This document shows, one piece after another, positions 52,808-61,987 of a stretch of DNA of 64,000 bases. Numbering within the stretch: position 1 is the first letter of the stretch; each line of letters starts with the position of its first letter. The stretch is from Bacteroidales bacterium (lineage in GTDB: Bacteria > Bacteroidota > Bacteroidia > Bacteroidales > JAADGE01), in the NCBI GenBank assembly GCA_021108035.1, contig JAIORQ010000003.1, forward strand, positions 1 to 64,000, read 5' to 3'. A program made the position numbers and the translations under genes. The notes beneath the pieces were generated by a model. The model made no database searches. It worked only from the letters and a program-made list of their open reading frames with translations, and was not told the origin of the DNA.

Positions 52808-54280
52808 ATGTCAAAAGGAATAACAAAAAGAGCAGAAAACTATTCACAATGGTATAATGATATCGTTATAAAAGCTGATCTGGCTGAAAATTCGGGTGTC
52901 AGAGGAAGTATGGTAATTAAACCTTACGGTTTTGCCATTTGGGAAAAAATGAAAGCTCAATTGGACATAATGTTCAAAGAAACCGGACATGAAAATGCAT
53001 ATTTCCCTTTGTTTATACCAAAATCGTATTTTGCAAAAGAAGCAAGTCATGTTGACGGCTTTGCAAAAGAATGTGCAATAGTTACACATTACAGATTAAA
53101 AACTACAGAAGACGGCGATATTGTTGTAGATGAATCTGCAAAATTAGAAGAAGAATTAATTGTAAGACCGACTTCTGAAACCATTATATGGAGCACATAT
53201 AAAAAGTGGATACAATCATATAGAGATTTACCAATTTTGATTAATCAATGGGCAAATGTGGTTCGTTGGGAAATGAGAACAAGATTGTTTTTAAGAACAG
53301 CAGAATTCCTGTGGCAAGAAGGCCATACGGCACATGAAACTTCAGCGGAAGCAATTGCTGAAACCAATCAAATGTTAGATGTTTATGCTGATTTTGCAGA
53401 ACAATGGATGGCAATGCCGGTTATAAAAGGCTCAAAAACAGAAAGTGAACGTTTTGCAGGAGCATTAGATACATTAAGCATTGAAGCCATGATGCAAGAC
53501 GGTAAAGCTTTGCAATCCGGAACTTCACATTTTTTGGGACAGAATTTTGCAAAAGCATTTGATGTAAAATTTACAAGCAAAGAAGGAAAAGAAGAATTTG
53601 TTTGGGCAAGTTCATGGGGTGTTTCTACAAGATTAATGGGAGCATTAGTCATGGCACATTCCGATGACAAAGGTTTAGTTCTGCCTCCGAAATTGGCTCC
53701 GATACAAGTTGTTATTGTTCCAATTTATAAAAGTGAGGAGCAATTAAAGACGATAAGCAAAAAAGTTGATGAGATTACTGCTAAACTAAAAGATAAAGGT
53801 ATTTCATTCAAATTTGATGACAGAACAACATATCGTCCCGGTCATAAATTTGCCGAATATGAATTAAAAGGTGTTCCCGTAAGATTAGCAATAGGAATGA
53901 GAGATGTTGAAAACGGAACAATTGAACTGGCAAGAAGAGATACATTAGAGAAAAAGATTTATGACATAAAGGGAATTGAAAATGTTATTGAGGATCTGAT
54001 GGACGAAATTCAAAAATCAATTTTCAGAAAGGCATTAAAATTCAGAGAAGAAAATACACATAAAGCGGATACATACGAAGAATTCAAAGATATTATTAAA
54101 AATAAAAGCGGATTTGTATATGCACATTGGGACGGAACGCCTGAAACAGAACAAAAAATTCAGCAAGAAACTAAAGCAACCGTCAGAAATATTCCTTTTG
54201 ACTCTCCGGAAGAAGAAGGTGTTTGTATGGTAACCGGTAAACCGTCTAAAAAAAGAGTTTTATTTGCAAAAGCATATTAA
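52808..54280 (+). CDS. proS: Prolyl-tRNA synthetase, archaeal/eukaryotic-type (ProS type 3)
   Basis: 490 residues, cytoplasmic class II synthetase charging tRNA-Pro. Motif 2 region: [20 protein letters not shown]; proline-site neighbours GHTAHETS; motif 3: [19 protein letters not shown]. The anticodon-binding domain begins about residue 290 ([16 protein letters not shown]) and the C-terminal extension ends with [19 protein letters not shown], all typical of the ~490-residue type found in Bacteroidota. The stop codon is the first base of the terminal repeat of a downstream element. Confidence 0.95.
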   Translation: MSKGITKRAENYSQWYNDIVIKADLAENSGVRGSMVIKPYGFAIWEKMKAQLDIMFKETGHENAYFPLFIPKSYFAKEASHVDGFAKECAIVTHYRLKTTEDGDIVVDESAKLEEELIVRPTSETIIWSTYKKWIQSYRDLPILINQWANVVRWEMRTRLFLRTAEFLWQEGHTAHETSAEAIAETNQMLDVYADFAEQWMAMPVIKGSKTESERFAGALDTLSIEAMMQDGKALQSGTSHFLGQNFAKAFDVKFTSKEGKEEFVWASSWGVSTRLMGALVMAHSDDKGLVLPPKLAPIQVVIVPIYKSEEQLKTISKKVDEITAKLKDKGISFKFDDRTTYRPGHKFAEYELKGVPVRLAIGMRDVENGTIELARRDTLEKKIYDIKGIENVIEDLMDEIQKSIFRKALKFREENTHKADTYEEFKDIIKNKSGFVYAHWDGTPETEQKIQQETKATVRNIPFDSPEEEGVCMVTGKPSKKRVLFAKAY

Positions 54281-54559
54281 TATGGTAACCTCTAATAATT
54301 AATTTGCATCAAGTTTTTTAGAGTTTTTTATAGACGATTGATCCGTCAACTGACGGATGAAGTACTATCGGGATAATGCAAGAAAATTTCAAGAAGTATC
54401 CGGAAAACTCTGAAAACCCTTTGGGAACAAATAGAATAAACAATCTGACTTCGTTAAAATTTTTTGAAACAGCTACGGCTATTACATAAAATTTGTGCCT
54501 CGCATCTTATTCATTATATTTGTTTCTTGAAAGAAATTAATTAATAGAGGTTACCATAT
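54280..54559. mobile_element. MITE-like element with 26-bp terminal inverted repeats between proS and the mscS-type gene
   Basis: 54280-54305 and 54534-54559 match as inverted repeats at 25 of 26 positions (ATATGGTAACCTCTA...). Inside is a hairpin ATCCGTCA-AC-TGACGGAT at 54341-54358. The element has no open frame. It begins at the proS stop and ends 3 bp before the next ATG, and it contains the best promoter match for that gene. Its ~280-bp size is like that of the element at 15512. Confidence 0.7.
54492..54522 (+). promoter_or_regulatory. Promoter inside the 54280 element
   Basis: TTTG at 54492-54495 and TATATTTG at 54515-54522, 19 nt apart, 40 bp before the channel gene start. Both parts lie within the element. 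Confidence 0.55.
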
Positions 54560-54562
54560 ATA

Positions 54563-55390
54563 ATGAAAACAATAAAAGAAATATTAAACTACGAACTTTT
54601 TAGTTTTAATGATTACTCATTTAAGTTGAATATATTACTTTTTGTGTTGGGGATTTTTATTATTACAAAGCTGTCTCTTTGGATAATCAAAAAAGCCTTT
54701 AACAGGAAAATTAATAAAAGAAAAGAAGACAAAGGAAATTATTTGGCTGTTTTTCAGTTGATTAAATATTTTATATGGGTTATTGCTATTGCCTTAATGC
54801 TTGAAACGGCAGGTGTAAAAGTAACGGTTCTAATTGCTGGTTCAGCTGCATTATTGGTCGGTTTGGGAATGGGATTACAACAAACCTTTAATGATATTAT
54901 TTCCGGAATAATATTGCTGGCTGAAGGTACTACAAAGGTTGGAGATGTTTTGGAAGTTGAAAATGATGTTGTTATGGTTAAGAATATTGGATTAAGAACT
55001 TCAAAGGTTATAAATCGTGATGATATAATGATTATTGTTCCGAATTCATTAATTACTACAAATAAAGTAATAAATTGGAGTCATCAATCAAAAGTTACAC
55101 GTTTTAAAATAAATATCGGTGTTGCATACGGCAGTGATGTTGATTTGGTTGTTAAAGTTCTGGAAGAATGTGCAAAACAACATAAAGATGTATCAAATAA
55201 TAAAAATATTGAAGCCAGATTTATCAATTTTGGAAATTCGTCTTTAGATTTTCAACTTCTGTTTCATAGTAAAAAAGTATTTAGAATTGAACCTATAAAG
55301 AGTGAAATCAGAAAAATAATTAATCAAAAATTTAAAGATAATCATATTCAAATTCCGTTTCCTCAAATGGATGTGCATATGAATAAATAG
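54563..55390 (+). CDS. MscS-family mechanosensitive channel
   Basis: 275 residues. Membrane helices at about 22-42, 62-82 and 87-115; the last, pore-lining one has the Gly/Ala pattern AGSAALLVGLGMGLQQTFNDIISG. The cytoplasmic part follows (VGDVLEVENDVVMVKNIGLRTSKVINRDD, VPNSLITTNKVINWSH), ending QIPFPQMDVHMNK. It opens under membrane tension to release solutes during hypo-osmotic shock. Its probable promoter sits in the MITE-like element just upstream. Confidence 0.92.
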   Translation: MKTIKEILNYELFSFNDYSFKLNILLFVLGIFIITKLSLWIIKKAFNRKINKRKEDKGNYLAVFQLIKYFIWVIAIALMLETAGVKVTVLIAGSAALLVGLGMGLQQTFNDIISGIILLAEGTTKVGDVLEVENDVVMVKNIGLRTSKVINRDDIMIIVPNSLITTNKVINWSHQSKVTRFKINIGVAYGSDVDLVVKVLEECAKQHKDVSNNKNIEARFINFGNSSLDFQLLFHSKKVFRIEPIKSEIRKIINQKFKDNHIQIPFPQMDVHMNK

Positions 55391-55589
55391 TTTTTGGAAA
55401 TCCTTTTGAAATAGTATAAGAAATTTAATTTTTGTTAATTTCAGAACTCCTGACCTGTCGTAGTTATTATTGTCAATTAAAATGCGACTATTCCATTTAA
55501 CACTTTGTTTTTTATTATAGCATTTAATCATTGTATATTTTATCCTATAAAAAATATTTCAATAGCATAGAGATTATAATTCTTTACGC

Positions 55590-55597
55590 TACTTTTG
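55590..55597 (+). promoter_or_regulatory. -7 promoter element TACTTTTG of the ClC gene pair
   Basis: TACTTTTG lies 19 bp before the ATG at 55617, fitting the Bacteroidota -7 consensus; no clear -33 TTTG. Confidence 0.4.
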
Positions 55598-55616
55598 TAT
55601 AAATAATAATATTTGA

Positions 55617-57395
55617 ATGCCAAACCTGAAAAGAACTATAAGATTTTATTTTTTGAAATCCGGCAGAACTTCCGGCAGGAATATATTGCTGATACTTAGT
55701 TTATTTATCGGGTTGTTTTCCGGAGCTTTAGCTTTATTATTAAAGAATGGTGTTTTTTTCCTGCGTCATCTTCTGATTGACGAAACAAAATTCGATTTTA
55801 GAAATTATCTCATTTTGATATATCCGATAATCGGAATTACTCTCACATTAATATTGAAGAAATATATCATTACGGATATGCAGAAACATAATATTGCTTC
55901 AATATTAGATGCAATTGCTCGTAAGGGCAGCAAAATGAAAACTCATAAAACCTTTTCGTCAATAATTGGAGGAATGCTGACAGCAGGATTTGGAGGGTCA
56001 GTAGGATTAGAATCTCCGATAATTTCAACCGGAGCTGCAATAGGGTCAAATATCGGCAGAATATTAAAAGCTGATTATATGACAGTTACTATTTTGTTAG
56101 CTTGTGGTTCATCCGGAGCAATGGCAGCAATTTTTAATACACCTATTGCAGGTGTTGTTTTTGCTTTGGAAGTTTTATTAATTGATTTAAGCCGTTATTC
56201 ATTAATCCCTTTGCTTGTTGCATCTCTAAGCGGAACTATTGTATCACGAATATTTTCAAATCGTGAAGTTTTATTTGATTTAGATGTTATTGAAAAATTC
56301 CATTTAAGTCAAATTCCGTATTTTATTATTTTTGGCGTAATTGCCGGCTTTCTTTCATTTTATTTTACTGATGTATTTATTTATATAAGAAATAAATTTA
56401 ACAAAATTAAGAAATATGGAAACAGATTACTTATCGGAAGTTTATTACTCGGATTATTAACTTTTATTTTTCCTCCTTTATTCGGAGAAGGTTTCAATAC
56501 AATAAGACTTATCCTGTCCGGTGATTATTATGAAATAATTGATAATTCAATTTTTCATACGATTGACAGAAATGCAATTATCCTTATTTTATTTTTCCTT
56601 TTTTTAGTTTTTCTTAAAGTTATTGCAACAAGCATAACAATAAGTGCCGGTGGTGTTGGCGGAGTATTTGCCCCTGCACTCTTTATGGGAGCTGTTTTTG
56701 GGTTTGTATTTGCTCATACAATTAATGTATTAGATATTGGAATTGTCTTGTCTGAAAGAAATTTTGCACTTATCGGAATGGCAGCTCTTCTCGGCGGTAT
56801 ATTGCAAGCGCCCTTGACCGGTATTTTTATGATAATTGAAATTACTGTCGGATATGAATTAATTGTTCCGTTGATGATGACGACAGTAGTAAGTTTTATC
56901 ATATCAAAATCATTAGGGCCTAATTCAATTTTTACAAAACAACTTGCTCAACAAGGCGATTTAATAACACATAATAAAGACAATGCGGTATTAACTTTTA
57001 TGGAACTTCAAAAAATAATTGAAAAAGATTTTGCTGAAATTCATCCTGAAGATTCATTAAGAAAAATTGTTAAAGTTGTATCAAAATCAAAGCGGAATAT
57101 TTTCCCTGTTATTAATGATGAGAAAAAACTGTTCGGGATTCTTTTATTAGATGATATCAGAGAAATTATGTTTGATAATTCGTATTATGATAATACTTTT
57201 GCACACGATTTAATGAGAATTCCGCCTGATGTTATTGAAAAAACAGATAAAATGAAAACAGTAATTGATAAATTTAATAAAACCGGAAGTTGGAATTTGC
57301 CTGTAACAGAAAATGATTACTACATCGGCTTTGTTTCAAAATCAAGAATGTTTAATGAATACCGAAAACTACTTGTAACTATTTCACATGAATAA
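55617..57395 (+). CDS. ClC-type chloride channel/antiporter with CBS domains (first of pair)
   Basis: 592 residues; ClC membrane domain to about 435, then two CBS domains (about 460-590). The gating-glutamate motif is FGGSVGLESP (Glu132). The usual anion-filter motif GSGIP is replaced by KHNIA (about 90-95), so the filter serine is absent. GGVGGVFAPALFMGAVFG is well kept. The gene overlaps the next ClC gene by 8 bp and is a clear paralogue of it (matching CBS-linker text LAQQGDLITHNKD versus LAKRGELMTHHKD). ClC proteins are dimers, so a heterodimer is possible. Confidence 0.9.
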   Translation: MPNLKRTIRFYFLKSGRTSGRNILLILSLFIGLFSGALALLLKNGVFFLRHLLIDETKFDFRNYLILIYPIIGITLTLILKKYIITDMQKHNIASILDAIARKGSKMKTHKTFSSIIGGMLTAGFGGSVGLESPIISTGAAIGSNIGRILKADYMTVTILLACGSSGAMAAIFNTPIAGVVFALEVLLIDLSRYSLIPLLVASLSGTIVSRIFSNREVLFDLDVIEKFHLSQIPYFIIFGVIAGFLSFYFTDVFIYIRNKFNKIKKYGNRLLIGSLLLGLLTFIFPPLFGEGFNTIRLILSGDYYEIIDNSIFHTIDRNAIILILFFLFLVFLKVIATSITISAGGVGGVFAPALFMGAVFGFVFAHTINVLDIGIVLSERNFALIGMAALLGGILQAPLTGIFMIIEITVGYELIVPLMMTTVVSFIISKSLGPNSIFTKQLAQQGDLITHNKDNAVLTFMELQKIIEKDFAEIHPEDSLRKIVKVVSKSKRNIFPVINDEKKLFGILLLDDIREIMFDNSYYDNTFAHDLMRIPPDVIEKTDKMKTVIDKFNKTGSWNLPVTENDYYIGFVSKSRMFNEYRKLLVTISHE

Positions 57396-59211
57396 TGCTC
57401 GAACTAAAATATTTGCATTAAAAAACCTGTACAGAAAAAAAATGCACTTGTATTCGTTCAAATTATTGAAGTGGAGAATTAAACATTTGCCCGATAAACA
57501 GTTTATCATGATTTTGGCGGCTGTCATCGGTTTCATATCGGGGATTATAGCTTTTTTGATTAAAGGAGCCGTACATCTTATTCAATTAATGTTAAAAAGT
57601 TCCTTTTTTGAATATACTCAAAACTATTTATACATTATCTTTCCGGCAATAGGTATATTATTGACTGTTCTGTTTATAAAATATATAATAAGAAAGAAAG
57701 TTGATCATGGAATACCGGGTGTATTACATTCAATTTCAAAACAACACGGATTTATCAAATCTCATAATTTATTTTCTTCAATAATAACCAGTGCTTTTAC
57801 AGTAGGATTTGGCGGTTCTGTTGGTTTGGAGGGGCCAACGGTTGCAACCGGAGCTGCTTACGGTTCAAATCTCGGAAAAATATTTCATTTAAGCTATAAA
57901 CACAGGATTTTATTACTCGGAGCTGCAGCTTCGGGAGCAATGGCAGCCATTTTTAAAGCACCTTTAGCCGGAGTTGTTTTTGCGCTTGAGGTGATTATGA
58001 TTGATCTTACCATGTATTCTGTCATTCCTATACTCATCGCTTCAATAACAGGTGCTGTAACTTCTTATTTTTTATTTGGATTAGGTGTTATTTATCCTTT
58101 TGAAATAAAAACAGCCTTTGTAATGAATGATATACCTTATTACATTTTATTGGGCATATTAACAGGCTTAGTATCTTCATATTTTACTCGTGTATATGTA
58201 TTTATTGAAAAAGTTTTTTCACGATTTAAAAGAAAATATATCAGATTATTTGTGGGGGCTGTATTGCTGGGTATTTTAATCTGGTTTTTTCCGTCTTTTT
58301 ACGGAGAAGGTTATGAAGTTACCAATTCGGCTTTACACGGGAATTTTGATTATTTATTTAATAATTATTTGTTTAATACCTTTTCTGAAAATCAAGTTGT
58401 TATCATTATTTTGTTTTTAGTTATTATTTTATTCAAAGTTGTTGCAACTTCAATTACTTTCGGCAGCGGAGGTGTCGGAGGAATTTTTGCACCTACACTG
58501 TTTACGGGAGCAAATACCGGTTTATTTTTTACTTATTTAATTGGTGCTTTCGGTATTAAAACATTATCAAGAGAGAATTTTGCAATGGTTGGTATGGCAG
58601 GAATGATTGCCGGTGTTTTGCATGCTCCGCTTACGGCAATTTTTTTAATTGGTGATTTAACCGGCGGATACGGATTATTTGTTCCCTTAATGATTGTGGC
58701 TACAATTTCTTTTGCTACGGTCAGGTTTTTTCATAAAAATTCGGTTTACACCATTCAGTTGGCTAAGCGCGGTGAGTTAATGACACATCATAAAGACAAA
58801 AATGTTTTGTCAATGATGAAAATTGATAAATTGATTGAAAAAGATTTTTATATTTTAAGACCGAACAGCAACTTAAAAGAAATTAAAGAAGCATTTATAA
58901 ATTCGAAAAGAAATGTTTTTCCGGTTGTTGATGAAGATAAAATGTTTCTCGGTAATATAATTGTTGCTGATATTAAAGATATTATTTTTGATACCGAAAA
59001 ATATGAAACTGTGTTTGCAAGTCAATTGATGTTTAAACCGCCTACACATATAGAATTGAATGACAATATGGAAGAAGTAGCTCAAAAAATACAAAAAAGC
59101 GGCTTGTTTAACATAGTTGTTTTAAATAAGGGGAAATATATTGGTTTTGTATCAAGAGCAAATGTATTCTCATCATACAGAAGGTTGCTTAAACATTTTT
59201 CAGATGAATAA
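57388..59211 (+). CDS. ClC-type chloride channel/antiporter with CBS domains (second of pair)
   Basis: 607 residues; membrane domain about 35-460, CBS domains about 480-600. Gate motif FGGSVGLEGP (Glu148) is canonical. The filter motif reads DHGIP (about 106-110), so His replaces the usual Ser. GSGGVGGIFAPTLFTGANTG is conserved. It has a longer basic N-terminus than its partner. Start overlaps the first gene's stop by 8 bp, indicating coupled translation and matched amounts of the two proteins. Confidence 0.9.
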   Translation: MNNARTKIFALKNLYRKKMHLYSFKLLKWRIKHLPDKQFIMILAAVIGFISGIIAFLIKGAVHLIQLMLKSSFFEYTQNYLYIIFPAIGILLTVLFIKYIIRKKVDHGIPGVLHSISKQHGFIKSHNLFSSIITSAFTVGFGGSVGLEGPTVATGAAYGSNLGKIFHLSYKHRILLLGAAASGAMAAIFKAPLAGVVFALEVIMIDLTMYSVIPILIASITGAVTSYFLFGLGVIYPFEIKTAFVMNDIPYYILLGILTGLVSSYFTRVYVFIEKVFSRFKRKYIRLFVGAVLLGILIWFFPSFYGEGYEVTNSALHGNFDYLFNNYLFNTFSENQVVIIILFLVIILFKVVATSITFGSGGVGGIFAPTLFTGANTGLFFTYLIGAFGIKTLSRENFAMVGMAGMIAGVLHAPLTAIFLIGDLTGGYGLFVPLMIVATISFATVRFFHKNSVYTIQLAKRGELMTHHKDKNVLSMMKIDKLIEKDFYILRPNSNLKEIKEAFINSKRNVFPVVDEDKMFLGNIIVADIKDIIFDTEKYETVFASQLMFKPPTHIELNDNMEEVAQKIQKSGLFNIVVLNKGKYIGFVSRANVFSSYRRLLKHFSDE

Positions 59212-59264
59212 TCTTATTATTTTAGACAACAATTATGAAATATCTAAAAGAAACAAAATTTAAT

Positions 59265-59272
59265 TACTTTTG
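59265..59272 (+). promoter_or_regulatory. -7 promoter element TACTTTTG of the restriction-modification genes
   Basis: TACTTTTG lies only 12 bp before the ATG at 59285, giving a very short leader; no clear -33 TTTG is seen. Confidence 0.4.
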
Positions 59273-59284
59273 CTTTTAATAACA

Positions 59285-60154
59285 ATGGAAAAAAAACTCT
59301 GGGAAATAAATACTGAAAAGCAATTTTTTAAGCAAGCATTAAAAAGTTTTGCGACACCGGAAAAATTATTTTACAAATTTGGCAAAGATTATTTTGCTTA
59401 TGTTCCTAAAGGACAAAGTGCACAAGGACAAACATTACAGAGTCGAAATTCACTAATAGGCCAATATACTGAAAAATGGTGCACTAATTTATTACAACCA
59501 ATTGCCAAAAAACTGAAATTATATGCTGTAACAGGCGTAGTTTGTAATGAAATTGGATTATCAAAACAATCAAATGCAGACGTAGCATTTTGTTCAACAA
59601 ATGATATTGAACAACCCGCCGAGAACATAAAATTGATTTTTGAAGTGAAAATGTCTATTGTTTCAAATTATCAATATTACAAAAAAACAAATTCAATAAA
59701 ATATCTTGGTAATTATACTACACATAAAGGAAATCCGTCAATTATGCGGTCTGACAGTATGTTGAAAGCAATTGGAAAAGCTGTTAATATTAGAGTTTCC
59801 GGTATATCTTCTACAAAAATCCCGATAATTATTCTTGGTAACAGCCCAATAACAAATTCATATCTAAAAAAGGTAGATTTTCTTCAAAAATCAGGTGTAA
59901 TTCAAAATTTTGTTTCATTAAATCCAATACCGGCAGATAATAATTTCATAAAACATTCAGAAAGATATGCATTTCAAACTATTGAAAAATACAATCAATT
60001 AGAAAAATTACTTGCTGAACTTATTGAAAATAAAATGAATTATTTTTCATCAATGATTTCAAAATCAAAACTTGGTGAAATAATTACTATCTCAAACAAA
60101 GAAAAAACAAATATTAAAAAGGCAGAAAAATTTTTAGAATTAATCAGAAATTAA
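59285..60154 (+). CDS. Probable type II restriction endonuclease
   Basis: 289 residues from the ATG at 59285 (the frame is open from 59270, but this Met better fits the promoter position). A PD-(D/E)XK-like core is visible: SNADVAFCS followed by IKLIFEVKMSIV about 30 residues later (Asp, Glu-Val-Lys). It ends 2 bp before a DNA methyltransferase gene on the same strand, the standard arrangement of a type II system. I cannot name the subtype or recognition site. No signal peptide or helicase motifs. Confidence 0.65.
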   Translation: MEKKLWEINTEKQFFKQALKSFATPEKLFYKFGKDYFAYVPKGQSAQGQTLQSRNSLIGQYTEKWCTNLLQPIAKKLKLYAVTGVVCNEIGLSKQSNADVAFCSTNDIEQPAENIKLIFEVKMSIVSNYQYYKKTNSIKYLGNYTTHKGNPSIMRSDSMLKAIGKAVNIRVSGISSTKIPIIILGNSPITNSYLKKVDFLQKSGVIQNFVSLNPIPADNNFIKHSERYAFQTIEKYNQLEKLLAELIENKMNYFSSMISKSKLGEIITISNKEKTNIKKAEKFLELIRN

Positions 60155-60156
60155 AC

Positions 60157-61041
60157 ATGAAAAAAGGAACTGAAACAAGCTCATTTGGGACATCAGGCAG
60201 AATAAATCATGATGCAACTAAATTTTACAATTCAAGGATGTATAAAAACTTGAATAACACAAAATCGGTATCAAAAACAGAAAATAAATTACCCGAAGAA
60301 ATAGAAAATTCAATAATATTGTCTTCATCTGAAAACATGAAAGAATTACCGGATAATTCAATTCATTTGATGATTACTTCACCACCTTACAATGTATCAA
60401 AAGAATACGATGATGATTTAACACTAAACGAATATTTTGAATTATTATCAAAAGTATTTTCAGAAACATACAGAGTGCTTGTAAATGGTGGCAGAGCATG
60501 TATTAATGTTGCTAATTTAGGCAGAAAACCATATATTCCTTTATCCGATTACATTTCAAAAATAATGATTGATATTGGATTTAATATGCGTGGCGAAATT
60601 ATTTGGAATAAAGCATCAAGTGCAGGTTCTTCAACTGCATGGGGAAGTTGGCAATCAGCATCAAATCCTACTTTAAGAGACGTACATGAATATATTTTGG
60701 TATTTTCAAAAGGGGAATATAAGCGAGAGAAAAAAGAAAATACAATTACACGAGATGAATTTATGGAATACACAAAATCAATATGGAATATGAATACTGT
60801 TTCTGCCAAAAAAGTGGGACACCCCGCACCATTTCCGTTTCAATTACCATACAGATTGATACAGCTTTACAGTTTTAAGGATGATATAATTTTAGACCCT
60901 TTTATCGGTAGTGGAACAACCGGCTTAGCAGCTTTGAAAACTAACAGAAGATATGTTGGATATGAAATAGATAAAGATTATAAAAAATTAGCAGATAATT
61001 TTTTAAATGCTGAAAAACAACAGACAAAACTGATAATATAA
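60157..61041 (+). CDS. Site-specific DNA methyltransferase (amino-methylating, beta class)
   Basis: 294 residues. Motif IV TSPPY at 74-78 precedes the AdoMet-binding motif LDPFIGSGTTGLAAL (about 250), the order of beta-class N4/N6 methyltransferases. TSPPY is compatible with either N6-adenine or N4-cytosine activity. The N-terminus (FGTSGRINHDATKFYNSR) is a conserved lead-in seen in this type of enzyme. It protects host DNA from the endonuclease encoded immediately upstream. Confidence 0.9.
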   Translation: MKKGTETSSFGTSGRINHDATKFYNSRMYKNLNNTKSVSKTENKLPEEIENSIILSSSENMKELPDNSIHLMITSPPYNVSKEYDDDLTLNEYFELLSKVFSETYRVLVNGGRACINVANLGRKPYIPLSDYISKIMIDIGFNMRGEIIWNKASSAGSSTAWGSWQSASNPTLRDVHEYILVFSKGEYKREKKENTITRDEFMEYTKSIWNMNTVSAKKVGHPAPFPFQLPYRLIQLYSFKDDIILDPFIGSGTTGLAALKTNRRYVGYEIDKDYKKLADNFLNAEKQQTKLII

Positions 61042-61126
61042 TACTTTTAAAAATTTTTGAAAGCAAGTAGTTTTTGATATTTTCACAGAAATCATAAAAT
61101 TTATATTTTTGAAAAAAAATAATAAT

Positions 61127-61663
61127 ATGCCCTATACTCCAAAACAATTTGATCAAGTTATTGATATTTGCTTTGATACCTTTGAAAAAAAATTAAAGGA
61201 TTACGGAACTGCTTGGCGAATTCTAAGAACAAGTTCCCTTACTGATCAAATATACATAAAAGCTCAACGTATCAGAAGTATAGAAACAAAAGAAGAGCAA
61301 AAAGTTGATGAAGGAATTGTACCTGAATTTATAGGTATTATTAATTATGCCGTAATAGCATTAATTCAAATTGAATTGGGTGTTGGTGAAGATGTTGGTA
61401 TGGAAACTGAAAAAGCAATTGCCCTTTATCGTAAATATTCATCAGAAGCAAAAAAATTAATGCTTAATAAAAACCATGATTATGATGAAGCATGGCGAAG
61501 TATGAGGATCAGTTCATTTACTGATCTCATTTTAATGAAAATATTCAGAACAAAAGAAATTGAAAATAATCAAGGCAAAACATTAATATCTGAAAATGTT
61601 GATGCAAATTATTATGATATGATCAATTACTCAGTATTTGCATTAATTAAATTAGAAATATGA
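61127..61663 (+). CDS. DUF1599 protein
   Basis: 178 residues from the ATG at 61127; a frame from TTG at 61109 would add six residues of no interest. DUF1599 has two similar halves, and this shows clearly: KLKDYGTAWRILRTSSLTDQIYIKA near 25-50 and KNHDYDEAWRSMRISSFTDLILMKI near 120-145, each followed by an INYA/INYS helix. The repeats suggest an internally duplicated, MazG/nucleotide-binding-like helical fold, but no activity is known. It is usually encoded before the DoxX-tpiA genes in Bacteroidota, as here. Confidence 0.85.
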   Translation: MPYTPKQFDQVIDICFDTFEKKLKDYGTAWRILRTSSLTDQIYIKAQRIRSIETKEEQKVDEGIVPEFIGIINYAVIALIQIELGVGEDVGMETEKAIALYRKYSSEAKKLMLNKNHDYDEAWRSMRISSFTDLILMKIFRTKEIENNQGKTLISENVDANYYDMINYSVFALIKLEI

Positions 61664-61715
61664 AGTTAGAAATTAGATATTAGAAATCAGATAATAGATA
61701 ATTATACTATAAACA

Positions 61716-61984
61716 ACTAACTAACTAACTAATTTACTAAATAACTAATTTACTAAATAACTAATTTACTAAATAACTAATTTACTAAATAACTAATTTA
61801 CTAAATAACTAATTCACTAAATAACTAACTAACTAATTCACAAAATAACTAATTTACTAAATTACTAATTCACAAAATAACTAATTTACTAAATTACTAA
61901 TTCACAAAATAACTAATTTACTAAATTACTAATTCACAAAATAACTAATTTACTAAATTACTAATTCACAAAATAACTAATTTT
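61716..61984. repeat. Tandem repeat of 16-bp units, TAACTAATTTACTAAA
   Basis: About 17 units of a 16-bp motif fill the gap between the DUF1599 and DoxX genes (61664-61987). The first half repeats TAACTAATTTACTAAA almost perfectly; from about 61850 a 32-bp compound unit alternates TTTACTAAATTACT with ATTCACAAAATAACT. Such an array is prone to copy-number change. It contains no open frame because TAA and TAG recur in every frame. Confidence 0.9.
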
Positions 61985-61987
61985 TAA

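Noticed and set aside
61716-61984. Replication origin iterons or a CRISPR array
   Set aside because: Units are contiguous with no unique spacers, there is no dnaA, rep or cas gene nearby, and the site is inside a conserved metabolic operon.
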